64,000 nt of DNA from JAFDZO01 sp044226845 (GCA_044226845.1 JBGAGG010000001.1:62001-126000), one strand, 5' to 3'; counted from the stretch's first letter, positions 52,062 to 61,431 are shown. The notes: generated by a model not told the origin, from the sequence alone. A program made the numbers and translations.

Positions 52062-52925
52062 ATGGTCGATGCAAAATTACAAAAAAAAATACTTTCTTTT
52101 GTAGGGAGTAAAGATTACGATAAGTTAATTTCCCACCTTGACTCACTCAAAACAAAACACGCCGGAACACCTAAGACAGATATAAAACGCTTCACAATAA
52201 AAGAATTAACAAAACAGCTTTCACAAACTGAAGATAAAAAGAAACGCGAAAAAGATCTTTTCGACTTAGGAAAAAAATATTGCTCGATGGCTGAACCCGT
52301 TGCGCAGGAAATTGGCATTTCTATAATTTGGCGCGGATATACCCACAATAAAAAAGAAACGAAAGACATTTTATTAAAAATTGCAGACAGCGATAACTGG
52401 GAAGTGCGTGAATATGCTGCCGGAGCATTTTATAATATATTAAATGAAAATCCGGAATTATATAAAACAATATTGACCTGGGCAAAACATAAATCAGAAA
52501 ATGTAAGAAGGGCAGTTGTATTCTCTGCTCTGGCTTATTCTAAAAAAGGAAAAGTAGCTGATGTAGAAAAAGCATTCACAATTCTTGAGCCTTTAATGAG
52601 CGATGCTTCTGTTTACGTAAAGAAAAATCTTGGTCCGTTTATACTTGGTTCGCATCTTGGAAATTCATTTCCTGAAGAAGTTTTTGCTCAGCTAAAAAAA
52701 TGGCTGAAGATAGATAACGAGCATGTGAAGTGGAATATTGCAATGGCATTCAATAACAGTTTCGGCAATAAATATTCTGATAAGGCCTTGGAAATTTTAA
52801 AAAATTTGTTGCCGGAAGAAAGTAAAGTAGTTTCAAGAGCAGTGATTTCAACTCTTAGACACCTAAATAAAAGACATTCGAATTTGGTGCAGCCGTTCAT
52901 TAAAAAGGAGGGGATCGCGATTTGA
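52062..52925 (+). CDS. AlkD-like DNA alkylation repeat (HEAT-like) protein
   Basis: 287 residues with an all-helical HEAT-like repeat, as in AlkC/AlkD alkylpurine DNA glycosylases. The family segments DNWEVREYAAGAFYNIL, SENVRRAVVFSALAYSKKG and DASVYVKKNLGPFILG are seen, the last resembling the usual VRK...W-L. AlkD catalysis depends on specific Trp and Asp residues that I cannot place with confidence, so it could be a non-catalytic relative. Its stop overlaps the TTG start of a chromate transporter, suggesting translational coupling. The pairing is unexpected functionally. Confidence 0.75.
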   Translation: MVDAKLQKKILSFVGSKDYDKLISHLDSLKTKHAGTPKTDIKRFTIKELTKQLSQTEDKKKREKDLFDLGKKYCSMAEPVAQEIGISIIWRGYTHNKKETKDILLKIADSDNWEVREYAAGAFYNILNENPELYKTILTWAKHKSENVRRAVVFSALAYSKKGKVADVEKAFTILEPLMSDASVYVKKNLGPFILGSHLGNSFPEEVFAQLKKWLKIDNEHVKWNIAMAFNNSFGNKYSDKALEILKNLLPEESKVVSRAVISTLRHLNKRHSNLVQPFIKKEGIAI

Positions 52926-54007
52926 CACTCTGGGAATTATTCAAATATTATTTATATGTAGGCTCAACTGCATTCGGCGGTCCGCTTGCAATCATAAATA
53001 CAATCCGGGTTGACCTTGTAGAGAAACGCGGCTGGCTGGAGAAAGAAGAATTTGAGCATTACTTCGGTTATGCTCAGATAGCCCCGGGACCGATGGCATT
53101 TCAGGTCGGGGTATATAACGGCTTTTTTAAGTTCGGTGTGACCGGTGCTGCATTATGCGGATTTGCTTTAGTCCTTCCATCATATATTCTGGTTCTGTTA
53201 TTTTCGATATTTTATCAGAAGTATAACGATATAAGTTATATTCAATATGCCCTTTACGGTGTAAGCCCGGCTATTATTGCCATCATCTTGCACTCGGGAA
53301 TAAAGCTTAGTAAAAATGTTTTAAAGAAGGATTACTTTCTTTTCGTTGTTTTCTTTTTATCAATTGCACTTACAATATTCTTTAAGGTCGGAATACTTTA
53401 TCTGATTATTTCCTCTGCTATTATAGCTGTTATATATTATTCCATCCGAGATAAAAAAACAGATAAGCTAAATTTTCTTCCTCTGCTTATTGCATCACCT
53501 TTTGCATTCATCGGTCAGACTACACAAACTATGGGCAGTAAGCTTCTTGATTTAGCCTTGGTATTTTTAAAAACAGGAAGCCTTACTTACGGAAGCGGAT
53601 TTGTTATCATCGGTGTTCTACAGCAGGATGTTGTTGTAAATTATCATTGGCTTAGCCAGGCAGATTTTCTCGCAGGAATTTCATTCGGCAACATTACTCC
53701 CGGTCCCGTGGTAATTACTTCTACATTCATAGGATATTTAACTGCAGGTTTCTGGGGTTCAATTGTTAGTACATTCTGTATTTTCTTCCCCACATTTTGC
53801 TTTGTGCTTATACTAGCTCACAGTATATCAAAGTTCAAAGATAATTTTTATCTGAAGAGTTTTATTAAAGGAGCTAATGCTGCAGCTATCGGCGCAATAC
53901 TTTCAACAGCATATAATCTATCGTGGAGCTCGCTAATTGATATTCCTACCATTATAATTTTCTTAATCACAATAATTATTCTTTTCAGAGTGAAAAGTGG
54001 TTTATAG
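52922..54007 (+). CDS. chrA: Chromate transporter family protein
   Basis: Membrane carrier of the CHR family, proposed to export chromate or related anions. Two homologous halves are visible: the first begins STAFGGPLAIINTIR with FGYAQIAPGPMAFQVG. The second begins SLTYGSGFVIIGVLQQ with FGNITPGPVVITSTF. The internal repeat (G-GP motif plus ITPGP) confirms the long-chain type. The 361 residues are normal for a bidomain CHR protein. The start is TTG at 52922 overlapping the upstream TGA by a TTGA junction. A palindromic terminator follows at 54005. Confidence 0.9.
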   Translation: MTLWELFKYYLYVGSTAFGGPLAIINTIRVDLVEKRGWLEKEEFEHYFGYAQIAPGPMAFQVGVYNGFFKFGVTGAALCGFALVLPSYILVLLFSIFYQKYNDISYIQYALYGVSPAIIAIILHSGIKLSKNVLKKDYFLFVVFFLSIALTIFFKVGILYLIISSAIIAVIYYSIRDKKTDKLNFLPLLIASPFAFIGQTTQTMGSKLLDLALVFLKTGSLTYGSGFVIIGVLQQDVVVNYHWLSQADFLAGISFGNITPGPVVITSTFIGYLTAGFWGSIVSTFCIFFPTFCFVLILAHSISKFKDNFYLKSFIKGANAAAIGAILSTAYNLSWSSLIDIPTIIIFLITIIILFRVKSGL

Positions 54008-54035
54008 AGACACAAAATTTTGTGTCTCTATAAAA
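54005..54035. terminator. Palindromic bidirectional terminator
   Basis: TAGAGACACAAAA / TTTTGTGTCTCTA, a perfect 26-base palindrome with no loop gap, between convergent genes, followed by A/T-rich DNA on both sides. Confidence 0.75.
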
Positions 54036-54044
54036 ATAAAAAAA

Positions 54045-54533
54045 TTAGTATTCCGTTTTCTCTTCATTCAAAGTCCATGCTTTAAATACTTCCAACGCTT
54101 CATCTGAATGATAATGAATCATAGGAATTTTTCTGTGCTCATGAGCTAAGTCCAGCTCTTCATATATAAATTTATCGTCAAAACCTATATCTGCGGCGTG
54201 ATGTTTATCATTCGCGTAATAAATTTTATCAAGTCTTGCCCAATAGATTGCAGCCAGACACATAGGACATGGTTCGCAGCTTGTATAAATTTCGCATCCG
54301 CTTAAATTGAATGTATTAAGATTTTTACAAGCTTCCCTTATCGTTTCTACTTCTGCATGGGCAGTGGGATCATTTTTAGTTGTAACTTTATTGCTTCCCT
54401 TTGCAATAATTTTTCCGTCTTTTACAATTACTGCTCCGAACGGACCGCCTAAGCCTTTTTCTACATTCTCTCTGGACTGGCGTACTGCCTCATCCATAAA
54501 TTCTTTGTTAAATTCGTGCATATTTTTTTGCAT
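54045..54533 (-). CDS. Nucleoside/guanine deaminase of the CDA fold
   Basis: 162 residues, zinc-dependent hydrolytic deaminase. Zinc and catalytic residues are all visible: His59 and Glu61 in TAHAEVE, and Cys89 and Cys92 in CEPCPMC. The region after this (YWARLDKIYYANDKHHAADIGFDDKFIYEEL) and the length match guanine deaminase (GuaD)-type enzymes better than the tRNA deaminase TadA, where RNA-binding features differ. So the likely reaction is guanine to xanthine. An alternative start at Met5 (MHEF) is possible. Confidence 0.85.
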   Translation of the reverse strand: MQKNMHEFNKEFMDEAVRQSRENVEKGLGGPFGAVIVKDGKIIAKGSNKVTTKNDPTAHAEVETIREACKNLNTFNLSGCEIYTSCEPCPMCLAAIYWARLDKIYYANDKHHAADIGFDDKFIYEELDLAHEHRKIPMIHYHSDEALEVFKAWTLNEEKTEY

Positions 54534-54567
54534 AAAAAAACCTGACAGTATAATACCATCAGGTTTA
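54533..54567 (-). terminator. Rho-independent terminator
   Basis: Minus strand: AAACCTGATGGTAT, short loop, imperfect complementary arm ending TCAGGTTT and then seven T. Ends the thioredoxin-TPR gene at 54588. Confidence 0.85.
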
Positions 54568-54587
54568 AATAAATTAATTGATTAAAA

Positions 54588-55682
54588 TTATTTTGTGCTG
54601 CTGTAAACTTTATCTTTTGTTTTGTTGTAGGTTTTATTGTCGGGCCATAATTGAATAGCTCTATCGATGGATTTTCTTGCGTTTTCTTTATCGCCCATTT
54701 TATAGTAAAGATCTGCCATTACATTTGCTGCGCTGGCTTCAAATATACCGCCGATAAAATACGGCATGCTCTTCTCAGCATTACCGATAGCTTCAATATA
54801 ATTTTCTTTTGTAGCAGCAGAGTCACCATTTACTTTTCTTGCTTTGCCAAGATAATACTGGCCTGTATAAAAATTTACCATATCATCTTTAGGATATTTT
54901 TCCATAAGGTCATTTAAAGTAGCTAATGCTTTTTCATCATTTTTAACTTCTGAATATTTGTCGGAAAGAAAAATTTTAGCATCTTTATCTAAATTTGTTG
55001 ACGGATATTTTTCCAGTAATCCGTTTACTTCAGTAATATATGCATCAGCCTTTTTATCTTTTACTTCCATCATTGCCATTAATAATTCAGCGTCATCGGT
55101 ATAACCTGCATTGTTAGAAGCATCCTGTTGTATGATATATGATAGATAAGTTTTAGCATCTTCACCTTTTCCCGTTTCCATGAGTTTGTTTGCAAGGTCC
55201 AGATTTGCTTTTAAATTCAATTTATCGGCATTATAAGTTTCCAGCATGTAGGCTAAAGTGCTTTTTCTGTCATTAATTTTTTTAATATTGGCAAGAAAAT
55301 CAGGCGCAGGATAAAAGCCCACAATTTTATCTATTTCATTCCCATCTGCATCGATGAAAACTAAGGTAGGATAACCCGATACTCCGTATTTTTTTGCAAG
55401 GTCTTTTCCTTCCTTTTCTGCATCTGTCTTCCAGTTTATCTGATGAGCATTTGCATATTCAACAACTTCCTTATTATTATAGACTCTCATATCAAGGTGC
55501 TTGCACCAAATACACCAGTCAGTAATGAAGTCAATCATCACAATTTTATTTTGCTCTTTTGCTTTTTGCAGGACTTCATTAAAGCTGCCTTTTTCAAATA
55601 CAATTTCATCTGCATTTGCCGCTTTAAATCCCATGATGAGGGCGATAACAAGAAGTAAAGCGAATTTATAATAGTTTTTCAT
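54588..55682 (-). CDS. Thioredoxin-domain protein with TPR-like C-terminal domain
   Basis: 364 residues, exported. The signal peptide begins MKNYYKFALLLVIALIMGF. It has a thioredoxin-like domain (about 26-145) with WCIWCK (Cys57/Cys60), a variant of CxxC, and the cis-proline segment GVSGYPTLVFID. The remainder (about 150-360) is a helical repeat domain: TPR-like segments NLDLANKLMETGKGEDAKTYLSY, DKYSEVKNDEKALATLNDLMEKYP, YKMGDKENARKSIDRAIQLWP. A periplasmic disulfide or thiol-handling role, with the repeats binding a partner, is inferred. Confidence 0.85.
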   Translation of the reverse strand: MKNYYKFALLLVIALIMGFKAANADEIVFEKGSFNEVLQKAKEQNKIVMIDFITDWCIWCKHLDMRVYNNKEVVEYANAHQINWKTDAEKEGKDLAKKYGVSGYPTLVFIDADGNEIDKIVGFYPAPDFLANIKKINDRKSTLAYMLETYNADKLNLKANLDLANKLMETGKGEDAKTYLSYIIQQDASNNAGYTDDAELLMAMMEVKDKKADAYITEVNGLLEKYPSTNLDKDAKIFLSDKYSEVKNDEKALATLNDLMEKYPKDDMVNFYTGQYYLGKARKVNGDSAATKENYIEAIGNAEKSMPYFIGGIFEASAANVMADLYYKMGDKENARKSIDRAIQLWPDNKTYNKTKDKVYSSTK

Positions 55683-55737
55683 TTTCTTGATGTTTTAATA
55701 AATTAATTATACGCAAATCTATCTTCAATGTTTAATT

Positions 55738-56061
55738 TTACCCTTTTAAAAAGTACAGATAAAAATTAAACAAAACTGCAATAAATGATACAAAGAAATT
55801 GGCAATAATTAAAAACCGGAAAAAAGCAGAATAATGCTCTTTGTAATTAATAAAATGCATGAAAAAAGCAAAAAATGCGAAGACAAGAAGAACAAATGTA
55901 CCAATTGAAATTGTAAATCCGGGAAAAGCGTCCACTTCAATATGAAAAAGATTTAATAATACTGTCAGCCGCGGTTTTTCAATACCCCCGCCGAACATCA
56001 TTATTACCTGGCCAATATTTATAACGGAAAAAAGAAAGATAAGGATTTTTACAGGAGCCAT
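55738..56061 (-). CDS. Small integral membrane protein, unknown
   Basis: 107 residues with about three to four hydrophobic segments: VKILIFLFSVINIGQVIMMFGG, FTISIGTFVLLVFAFFAFFMHF and FFRFLIIANFFVSFIAVLFNFYLYF. I do not recognise a family. Encoded upstream of the thioredoxin-TPR gene on the same strand, 55 bases away, and divergent from the membrane glycosyltransferase. Confidence 0.55.
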   Translation of the reverse strand: MAPVKILIFLFSVINIGQVIMMFGGGIEKPRLTVLLNLFHIEVDAFPGFTISIGTFVLLVFAFFAFFMHFINYKEHYSAFFRFLIIANFFVSFIAVLFNFYLYFLKG

Positions 56062-56139
56062 AAGTGATTGAATATAAGAAGATTAATCGCATAAAAAAAA
56101 GTAAATTGAAATTACTTTTATCTGTACGTAATTTAAAAA

Positions 56140-58104
56140 ATGGCTAAAAATAAGAAGGCAGAAAACAAGAAAACTGCAGCTGAAAAGGTAAACATAGAAA
56201 TACCTTTCGAACCAAACAAAAATCAAACCTATATAATTTATTTTTCCATTGCTGCATTATCAGTATTGCTGGCTGTACTGTATTTAATATCGGCTAACTC
56301 GGTAAATGGATATAACGGCTTTCCGCTTGATGACCCATGGATACATTTAACATTTGCAAAAAATCTTGCCGAATACGGCAGCTTTTCTTATTTCAAAAAT
56401 GAAATGTCGACGGCCGGTTCAACATCTCCGGTTTATACAATGATTCTCGCTGTCGGATTTTTAATAACAAAAAATGAAATGGTTCTCAGTTATGCGCTCG
56501 GAATAATATTTTTTGTTCTCGCAGGGATATGGTTTTACAGACTGAGCTCATTTGAGTTTTCAAGAGAGAATATTTTTGCTTTAGCTTGCACTGCAATTTT
56601 TGTTGTTGATAAATGGATGAATTTCATTGCTGATTCAGGCATGGAAACGACGATGTTCATTTTCTTATTATTAATTACTGCTTATTCCTATAAAAAACGT
56701 CAATCTGTGGCAACGGCAGTATTTGCAGGATTGCTTATCTGGACTCGTCCTGATGCAACAGCTTTTTTAGGCGCATTAATTTTAGATTATTTATGGTGTG
56801 TGTATCTTGCTAAGAAAGATAAGAGCATAGTTTTATTTACAAAGAGTGAATTGATAAAAATGGGAGGAATATTTGCAGTTATTATTCTGGCATACTTCGG
56901 AATGAATCTCAAATTATCCGGTTCAATATTACCTAATACATATAATGCAAAGCTTACATATTACTCTCCTGAATTCAGAAGCCGTTCGGCATTTTTGCAG
57001 GGAGAAGTTTGGGATTATTTTACATCAGGAGCATACGGTCTGATAATGTTCGGATTTGTTATATCCACACTGAAATTGCTTTTTGATACTGCAAAGAAAA
57101 AATATAATCCAAATTTTTTATATATAGTTTTTGCATTTGCACTGGTGTTTATTTACTGGTACAAACTCCCTTATGCACACAGGTTCGGAAGATATCTGAT
57201 GCCTGTAATTCCGTTTATGATTATAGTTTCAATGGGAGGGTTTCGCGAGCTTGCAAAACTGACTGCCTCATATTTTAAAAGCAAACAGCTTGCCAACGGC
57301 CTGAATTTTATTCTTATACTTCTTGTATTAGTATTAAGTGTTCCCAATTACCTGGATAATAAAACTGCTTATGCAACTGAGTGCAAATATATAAATGACA
57401 GGCAGGTAGTTGCAGCAAAATGGATAAGAGACAATACAAAAGTAACAGATATTATCGGAACACATGATGTAGGTGCAATTGCATTTTACAGTCAAAGAAA
57501 AATTGTTGATGTCGCCGGACTTGTAACCCCTGAGCTGATAAACAAACTTCATGATAAAAATTACGTAGAGTACATGAGGGAATATTTAAAGAAAAACAAT
57601 GTAGCTTATCTGGCATTTTTAAGAGAGTGGTACAGAGTCGTAAACCAGACTCCATTGTTTATCTCACCCGAAGGCGCTCCACAGGAAATTATGGAAGTAT
57701 TTAAATTCAATCCCGATTCCACTCATATTTTGTCTAAAGAGGTAAACAGCGGAGTGGACTACGTAGGTCAGTTTATAAATCAGAAAGGAATGCAAAATCA
57801 GGCTTTGAGCGTACTTAATCAGATGCTGGCAATGGACAACAAGTCTTCGCTTACTTATTATCTAATGGCTATTGTATACGGCAGCGCTAATGATGCAAAA
57901 AACTATGAAAAGAGCTTATTAAAAGCCGTTGAATTATATCCCGATTTTAAAGAAGCTCTGATTGGATTAGGTAATTATTATAAATCACTTAATGATAAAC
58001 CGAACGCAAAAAAATACCTGGAAAAATATGTAATGCTGAAACCCGCGGATACAAAGGCAATTGAAATGCTGAAAAGTGTAAGTGATACAACCAATGTAAA
58101 ATAA
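56140..58104 (+). CDS. Multi-pass membrane glycosyltransferase-like protein with C-terminal TPR
   Basis: 654 residues. A lysine-rich cytoplasmic N-terminus (2-30) precedes about ten membrane helices (35-415). A GT-C type, PMT-like first loop follows the first helix: NGFPLDDPWIHLTFAKNLAEYGSFSYF, with the Asp-Asp pair (FPLDDPW) typical of catalytic acidic residues. A soluble region (about 430-530) has TDIIGTHDVGAIAFYSQRKIVDVAGLV, then TPR repeats near 535-645 (YYLMAIVYGSANDAKNYEKSLLKAVELYPDFKEALIGLGNYY). Probable transfer of a lipid-linked sugar to protein or glycan on the periplasmic side. Acceptor unknown. Confidence 0.78.
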   Translation: MAKNKKAENKKTAAEKVNIEIPFEPNKNQTYIIYFSIAALSVLLAVLYLISANSVNGYNGFPLDDPWIHLTFAKNLAEYGSFSYFKNEMSTAGSTSPVYTMILAVGFLITKNEMVLSYALGIIFFVLAGIWFYRLSSFEFSRENIFALACTAIFVVDKWMNFIADSGMETTMFIFLLLITAYSYKKRQSVATAVFAGLLIWTRPDATAFLGALILDYLWCVYLAKKDKSIVLFTKSELIKMGGIFAVIILAYFGMNLKLSGSILPNTYNAKLTYYSPEFRSRSAFLQGEVWDYFTSGAYGLIMFGFVISTLKLLFDTAKKKYNPNFLYIVFAFALVFIYWYKLPYAHRFGRYLMPVIPFMIIVSMGGFRELAKLTASYFKSKQLANGLNFILILLVLVLSVPNYLDNKTAYATECKYINDRQVVAAKWIRDNTKVTDIIGTHDVGAIAFYSQRKIVDVAGLVTPELINKLHDKNYVEYMREYLKKNNVAYLAFLREWYRVVNQTPLFISPEGAPQEIMEVFKFNPDSTHILSKEVNSGVDYVGQFINQKGMQNQALSVLNQMLAMDNKSSLTYYLMAIVYGSANDAKNYEKSLLKAVELYPDFKEALIGLGNYYKSLNDKPNAKKYLEKYVMLKPADTKAIEMLKSVSDTTNVK

Positions 58105-58130
58105 ATTTTTAAAATATAGCTCTTATACAT

Positions 58131-58160
58131 AAAGGCGGAGTTTTATCTCCGCCTTTTGAA
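58131..58160 (+). terminator. Rho-independent terminator
   Basis: AAAGGCGGAG, TTTTAT loop, CTCCGCCTTTT. It ends just before the MltG start and contains the alternative TTG of that gene at 58156. Confidence 0.9.
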
Positions 58161-58170
58161 TTTTATAAAA

Positions 58171-59268
58171 ATGTTAAACAGCCTTTTACAAAATAATGCC
58201 GTTTTAAATATCGTAAGAAAATTTTCTGCGGGAGAGCCGAAGAAAATTTTCTTAAAATATTTAATTATATTAAGCGCGTTTAATATTTTTTTGTGCGGAT
58301 TTATAGTTCAGCAAAGCATGTTCTCTAAATACAAATGGAAAGACGGAAAGGACAAAGAGTTTGATATCAGGCCGGGAGAGAATTTTTCTGAAATAGTACA
58401 GGAGCTAAAGAATAAAGATATTATCCCCAGCGCATTTGTTCTGAAAATTTTAGGGAAGCTTACAGGAAAAGATGATAAAGTAATTTCACGAAGATATATT
58501 TTTAAGACCGGCATGACAAATCTTGACGTTCTGAATATCATTACAGATGCGAGCTTGTTTCAATCTGTTAAGTTTACAGTCAATGAAGGTTTAATGATAA
58601 AACAGATCGGGAAAAATGCCGAAAAGTATCTGGGTCTCTCCCGTGACAAATTTATAGAGGAAGCAAGCAACGATTCATTAATTGCTTTACTGGGATTGAG
58701 TGATTCAGTCAAATCACTTGAAGGATTTTTATACCCTGATACTTACGATGTGCCTTTAGATATTACGGAAAAAGGATTAGTGAAAATTTTATTTAATGAG
58801 TTCAGGAAAAGAGTTTTTAATAATTCTGAAATTATGGATTCAATTGCTGCAAAGAAAATGAATTTTTATAATGTGATGAAGATGGCTTCTATAATAGAGG
58901 GGGAAACAAGGAAAGAGGACGAGAAATCCAGAATAGCCGGAGTGTACTACAATAGAATTAGAAAAAATATGAAGCTTGAAGCTGACCCGACTGTTCAATA
59001 TGCATTACCGGAATTTAAGAAAAGACTTACATATGATGATTTACATGTAAAATCTCCTTACAATACTTATATAATAAAAGGGCTGCCGCCCGGACCGATA
59101 AATAATCCGTCTATATCTTCTATTAAAGCGGCAATAAATCCCGAGAGTCATAATTATATTTTCTTCGTTGCAACAGGTGAAGGCGGTCATACCTTTACTG
59201 AGAATTATGCCGACCATTTAAAGGCTGTTGATGTTTATAGAAAAAAAATGGCCCAGCAAAAAAAATGA
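58171..59268 (+). CDS. mltG: Endolytic murein transglycosylase MltG (YceG)
   Basis: Cuts nascent peptidoglycan strands to set glycan length at the inner membrane. It has one N-terminal membrane anchor (about 30-48), a LysM-like region (about 60-150) and the YceG catalytic domain with the essential glutamate in ASIIEGETRKEDE (Glu243). Then come DPTVQYALPE, SPYNTYIIKGLPPGPINNPS, and FVATGEGGHTFTENYADH, all hallmark blocks. The start is the ATG at 58171; an upstream TTG lies inside the previous gene's terminator. Ends overlapping the next membrane gene (ATGA), so coupled to it. Confidence 0.93.
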   Translation: MLNSLLQNNAVLNIVRKFSAGEPKKIFLKYLIILSAFNIFLCGFIVQQSMFSKYKWKDGKDKEFDIRPGENFSEIVQELKNKDIIPSAFVLKILGKLTGKDDKVISRRYIFKTGMTNLDVLNIITDASLFQSVKFTVNEGLMIKQIGKNAEKYLGLSRDKFIEEASNDSLIALLGLSDSVKSLEGFLYPDTYDVPLDITEKGLVKILFNEFRKRVFNNSEIMDSIAAKKMNFYNVMKMASIIEGETRKEDEKSRIAGVYYNRIRKNMKLEADPTVQYALPEFKKRLTYDDLHVKSPYNTYIIKGLPPGPINNPSISSIKAAINPESHNYIFFVATGEGGHTFTENYADHLKAVDVYRKKMAQQKK

Positions 59269-60791
59269 AACAATTCAGAGAACTGTTTAAATTATTTTTA
59301 AGCCTTGATTTCAGAGATAAGGATAAAGCCGGAAAGAAAAAAATTATCGGACTTTTAACTACTTATCTTCTCACAAACGGTATTCTATCCTTTACAAACT
59401 TTAACGGCTTCAATGAGTTTAGTTTTGCTGCGCTTTCTTTCTCAATAAATATTTTTTTCATAGCTTTTGTTGTATTAAACGATTTCGATAACCTCTTTCT
59501 TGCAAAAAATTATTTTGAGGGGCTTATTAATCTTCCCCTGGAACAAAAAGATTTTTTTATTGCTAAATTCTGTTCTGCCTCTGTAATGATATTTGCTTTT
59601 TTTATGGTGTCTTCAGTATCGCAAATGATTTTTTTCTATATTTATACGGGAGATGCTGTTAAGGTGGTTTTGTTTTTTGTATGCTCTCTTTTATTCAACT
59701 CTACTTTTATTGGAGTTTTACTTTATCTCTATGTATTGGTGTTGAATAAATTCGCAGGTAAATCAAACGCTTTCGTATACATATTGCAAATAATATTTTT
59801 TGCGTTTGTTATGTATTCATCTACTGCTTCATCAAAAGCAATCAGGTTTGAAAAGAAAGATATTCTGGAAATAGAGTTTGTAAGATATATGCCGCAGGTC
59901 TTTTTCGCGAAAGCAATTTATAATCCTATAATGCTGCCAGTTATTCTTTTGATTGCTGCAGCTGTATATTTCGGATTATATAAATTTATGTCTGTGAAAT
60001 TTTTTGAGCTGCATTCCAAAATTTCAAAGGTTGAAAAGAAGAAAAAAGAAAAAGGTAAAATTAATTTTGAGTTCTGGAGTAACTTTGTACACAAATACAT
60101 GCTTAGAAATAATATTCAGACAGCATCATATAACTTATTAAGCAACCAGCTAAGCAATTCTAAATTTTTAAGGACAAAATATTTTCCGCTGCTTCTATTT
60201 CCTATTATTTTTTGTGTGATTGGAATATTTGCAGGAACGGATTTCCTGACAATAAACAGTTTGAAAAATATGGACTCACTTGCGGGTAGCTCACTGTTGG
60301 TATTAAGCCCGTCAATTACTTTTATGACTATCCTAAGCGTTAGGATGCTTTACTCAAATACAAGAATTGCCGATGAGCACTCGCAAAACTCGGATATGAT
60401 TTTTAAAATGCTTCCGATTGATAACCCCCATCACCTTAATCTCGGAATAGCGAAATTTATCTATTTCAATTTTTATTTTCCGCTTTTGATATTAATGACA
60501 ATTCTTCTTGCTGTAAGACTTGACCCTGTAACAATAGTATTCAATCTGGCATATATAACTTCTGCCATTTATCTTTTGAATACGATTTTCCTTACTGTGG
60601 ATAAACGGCTTCCGTTTACTATGGAAAGCTCGAAGTTTAATTCAGCTTCAAAGTTCGGCGAAGTAATGTTTAATATGCTGCTGGGAGCAATAATATTTAT
60701 TATTCAGATTTTTGTTTTCCAAAATGTTATTTTTGTAATTGGAGCCGTAATTATTTTTACAGGCATATCTTTTTTAATCAACAGGAACTAA
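59265..60791 (+). CDS. Large integral membrane protein, unknown, coupled to mltG
   Basis: 508 residues with about 12 hydrophobic segments and two short soluble parts, one lysine-rich (VEKKKKEKGKINFE, about 260-275). The first 25 residues are soluble, with the charged stretch RDKDKAGKKK. The layout resembles the permease half of some ABC-type exporters, but I see no specific signature. Its start overlaps the mltG stop by four bases, so it is probably made together with MltG and could act in cell envelope work. Function not assigned. Confidence 0.65.
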   Translation: MKQFRELFKLFLSLDFRDKDKAGKKKIIGLLTTYLLTNGILSFTNFNGFNEFSFAALSFSINIFFIAFVVLNDFDNLFLAKNYFEGLINLPLEQKDFFIAKFCSASVMIFAFFMVSSVSQMIFFYIYTGDAVKVVLFFVCSLLFNSTFIGVLLYLYVLVLNKFAGKSNAFVYILQIIFFAFVMYSSTASSKAIRFEKKDILEIEFVRYMPQVFFAKAIYNPIMLPVILLIAAAVYFGLYKFMSVKFFELHSKISKVEKKKKEKGKINFEFWSNFVHKYMLRNNIQTASYNLLSNQLSNSKFLRTKYFPLLLFPIIFCVIGIFAGTDFLTINSLKNMDSLAGSSLLVLSPSITFMTILSVRMLYSNTRIADEHSQNSDMIFKMLPIDNPHHLNLGIAKFIYFNFYFPLLILMTILLAVRLDPVTIVFNLAYITSAIYLLNTIFLTVDKRLPFTMESSKFNSASKFGEVMFNMLLGAIIFIIQIFVFQNVIFVIGAVIIFTGISFLINRN

Positions 60792-60795
60792 ATCT

Positions 60796-61431
60796 ATGGC
60801 ACAGGCAGAAGTAAAAACTGAAACTAAAAGCTTAATAAAAAACGTTAACGGAAGCGGCAAAAATGTTATACTGGGCATTACAGGTACAAGCGGCGCAATA
60901 TACAGCTTAAGAATGCTGCGAGCCTTACTAATAAATGAATTCAATGTTGACATAATCGTAAGTGAATACGGCCAATACACTTTAATGGATGAATGTGGAA
61001 TAGATATAACGAAGTGTAATCTGAATACGCTATTCCCTGATGTGCTGTTATTAAAATCGACTGTGAAGTTTCACAACAATCTGGATTTAAAATCAGAGAT
61101 ATTTTCTACCGGATACGACTGTTTCGGAATGATCATCTGTCCCTGCGCTATGAATTACGTATCGGGAATTGCCTGCGGTGATTGCAAAAACTTAATTGAA
61201 AAATCTGCTGACTTTGCGTTCTCCTACTCTAAACCCATGATAATAGTACCGAGAGAAACTCCAATCAACAAACTTCATTTGGATAATATGAGAAAGATAA
61301 TGGATGCCGGCGGAAAAATTGTTCCGGCAATGCCAAGCTTCGAATATAATCCGAAAGATTTTAACGACCTTGCGGATTACATTGCAGGCAGAGTTTTGGA
61401 TTTTATGTGTACCGGTTTAGAGACAATTTAA
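60796..61431 (+). CDS. ubiX: UbiX-like flavin prenyltransferase
   Basis: Joins dimethylallyl phosphate to FMN to make the prenylated-FMN cofactor used by UbiD-type decarboxylases. The 211 residues start with a lysine-rich leader (1-25). The Rossmann-like flavoprotein core follows: NVILGITGTSGAIYS, then MIICPCAMNYVSGIACGD in the place of the usual CSMxxLAxIAxG, and IVPRETPINKLHLDNM and GRVLDFM. These fit the family, with somewhat unusual residues at the FMN loop (cysteines in place of a serine). No UbiD is in this window, so its partner is elsewhere. Alternative: another UbiX-fold flavoprotein. Confidence 0.85.
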   Translation: MAQAEVKTETKSLIKNVNGSGKNVILGITGTSGAIYSLRMLRALLINEFNVDIIVSEYGQYTLMDECGIDITKCNLNTLFPDVLLLKSTVKFHNNLDLKSEIFSTGYDCFGMIICPCAMNYVSGIACGDCKNLIEKSADFAFSYSKPMIIVPRETPINKLHLDNMRKIMDAGGKIVPAMPSFEYNPKDFNDLADYIAGRVLDFMCTGLETI

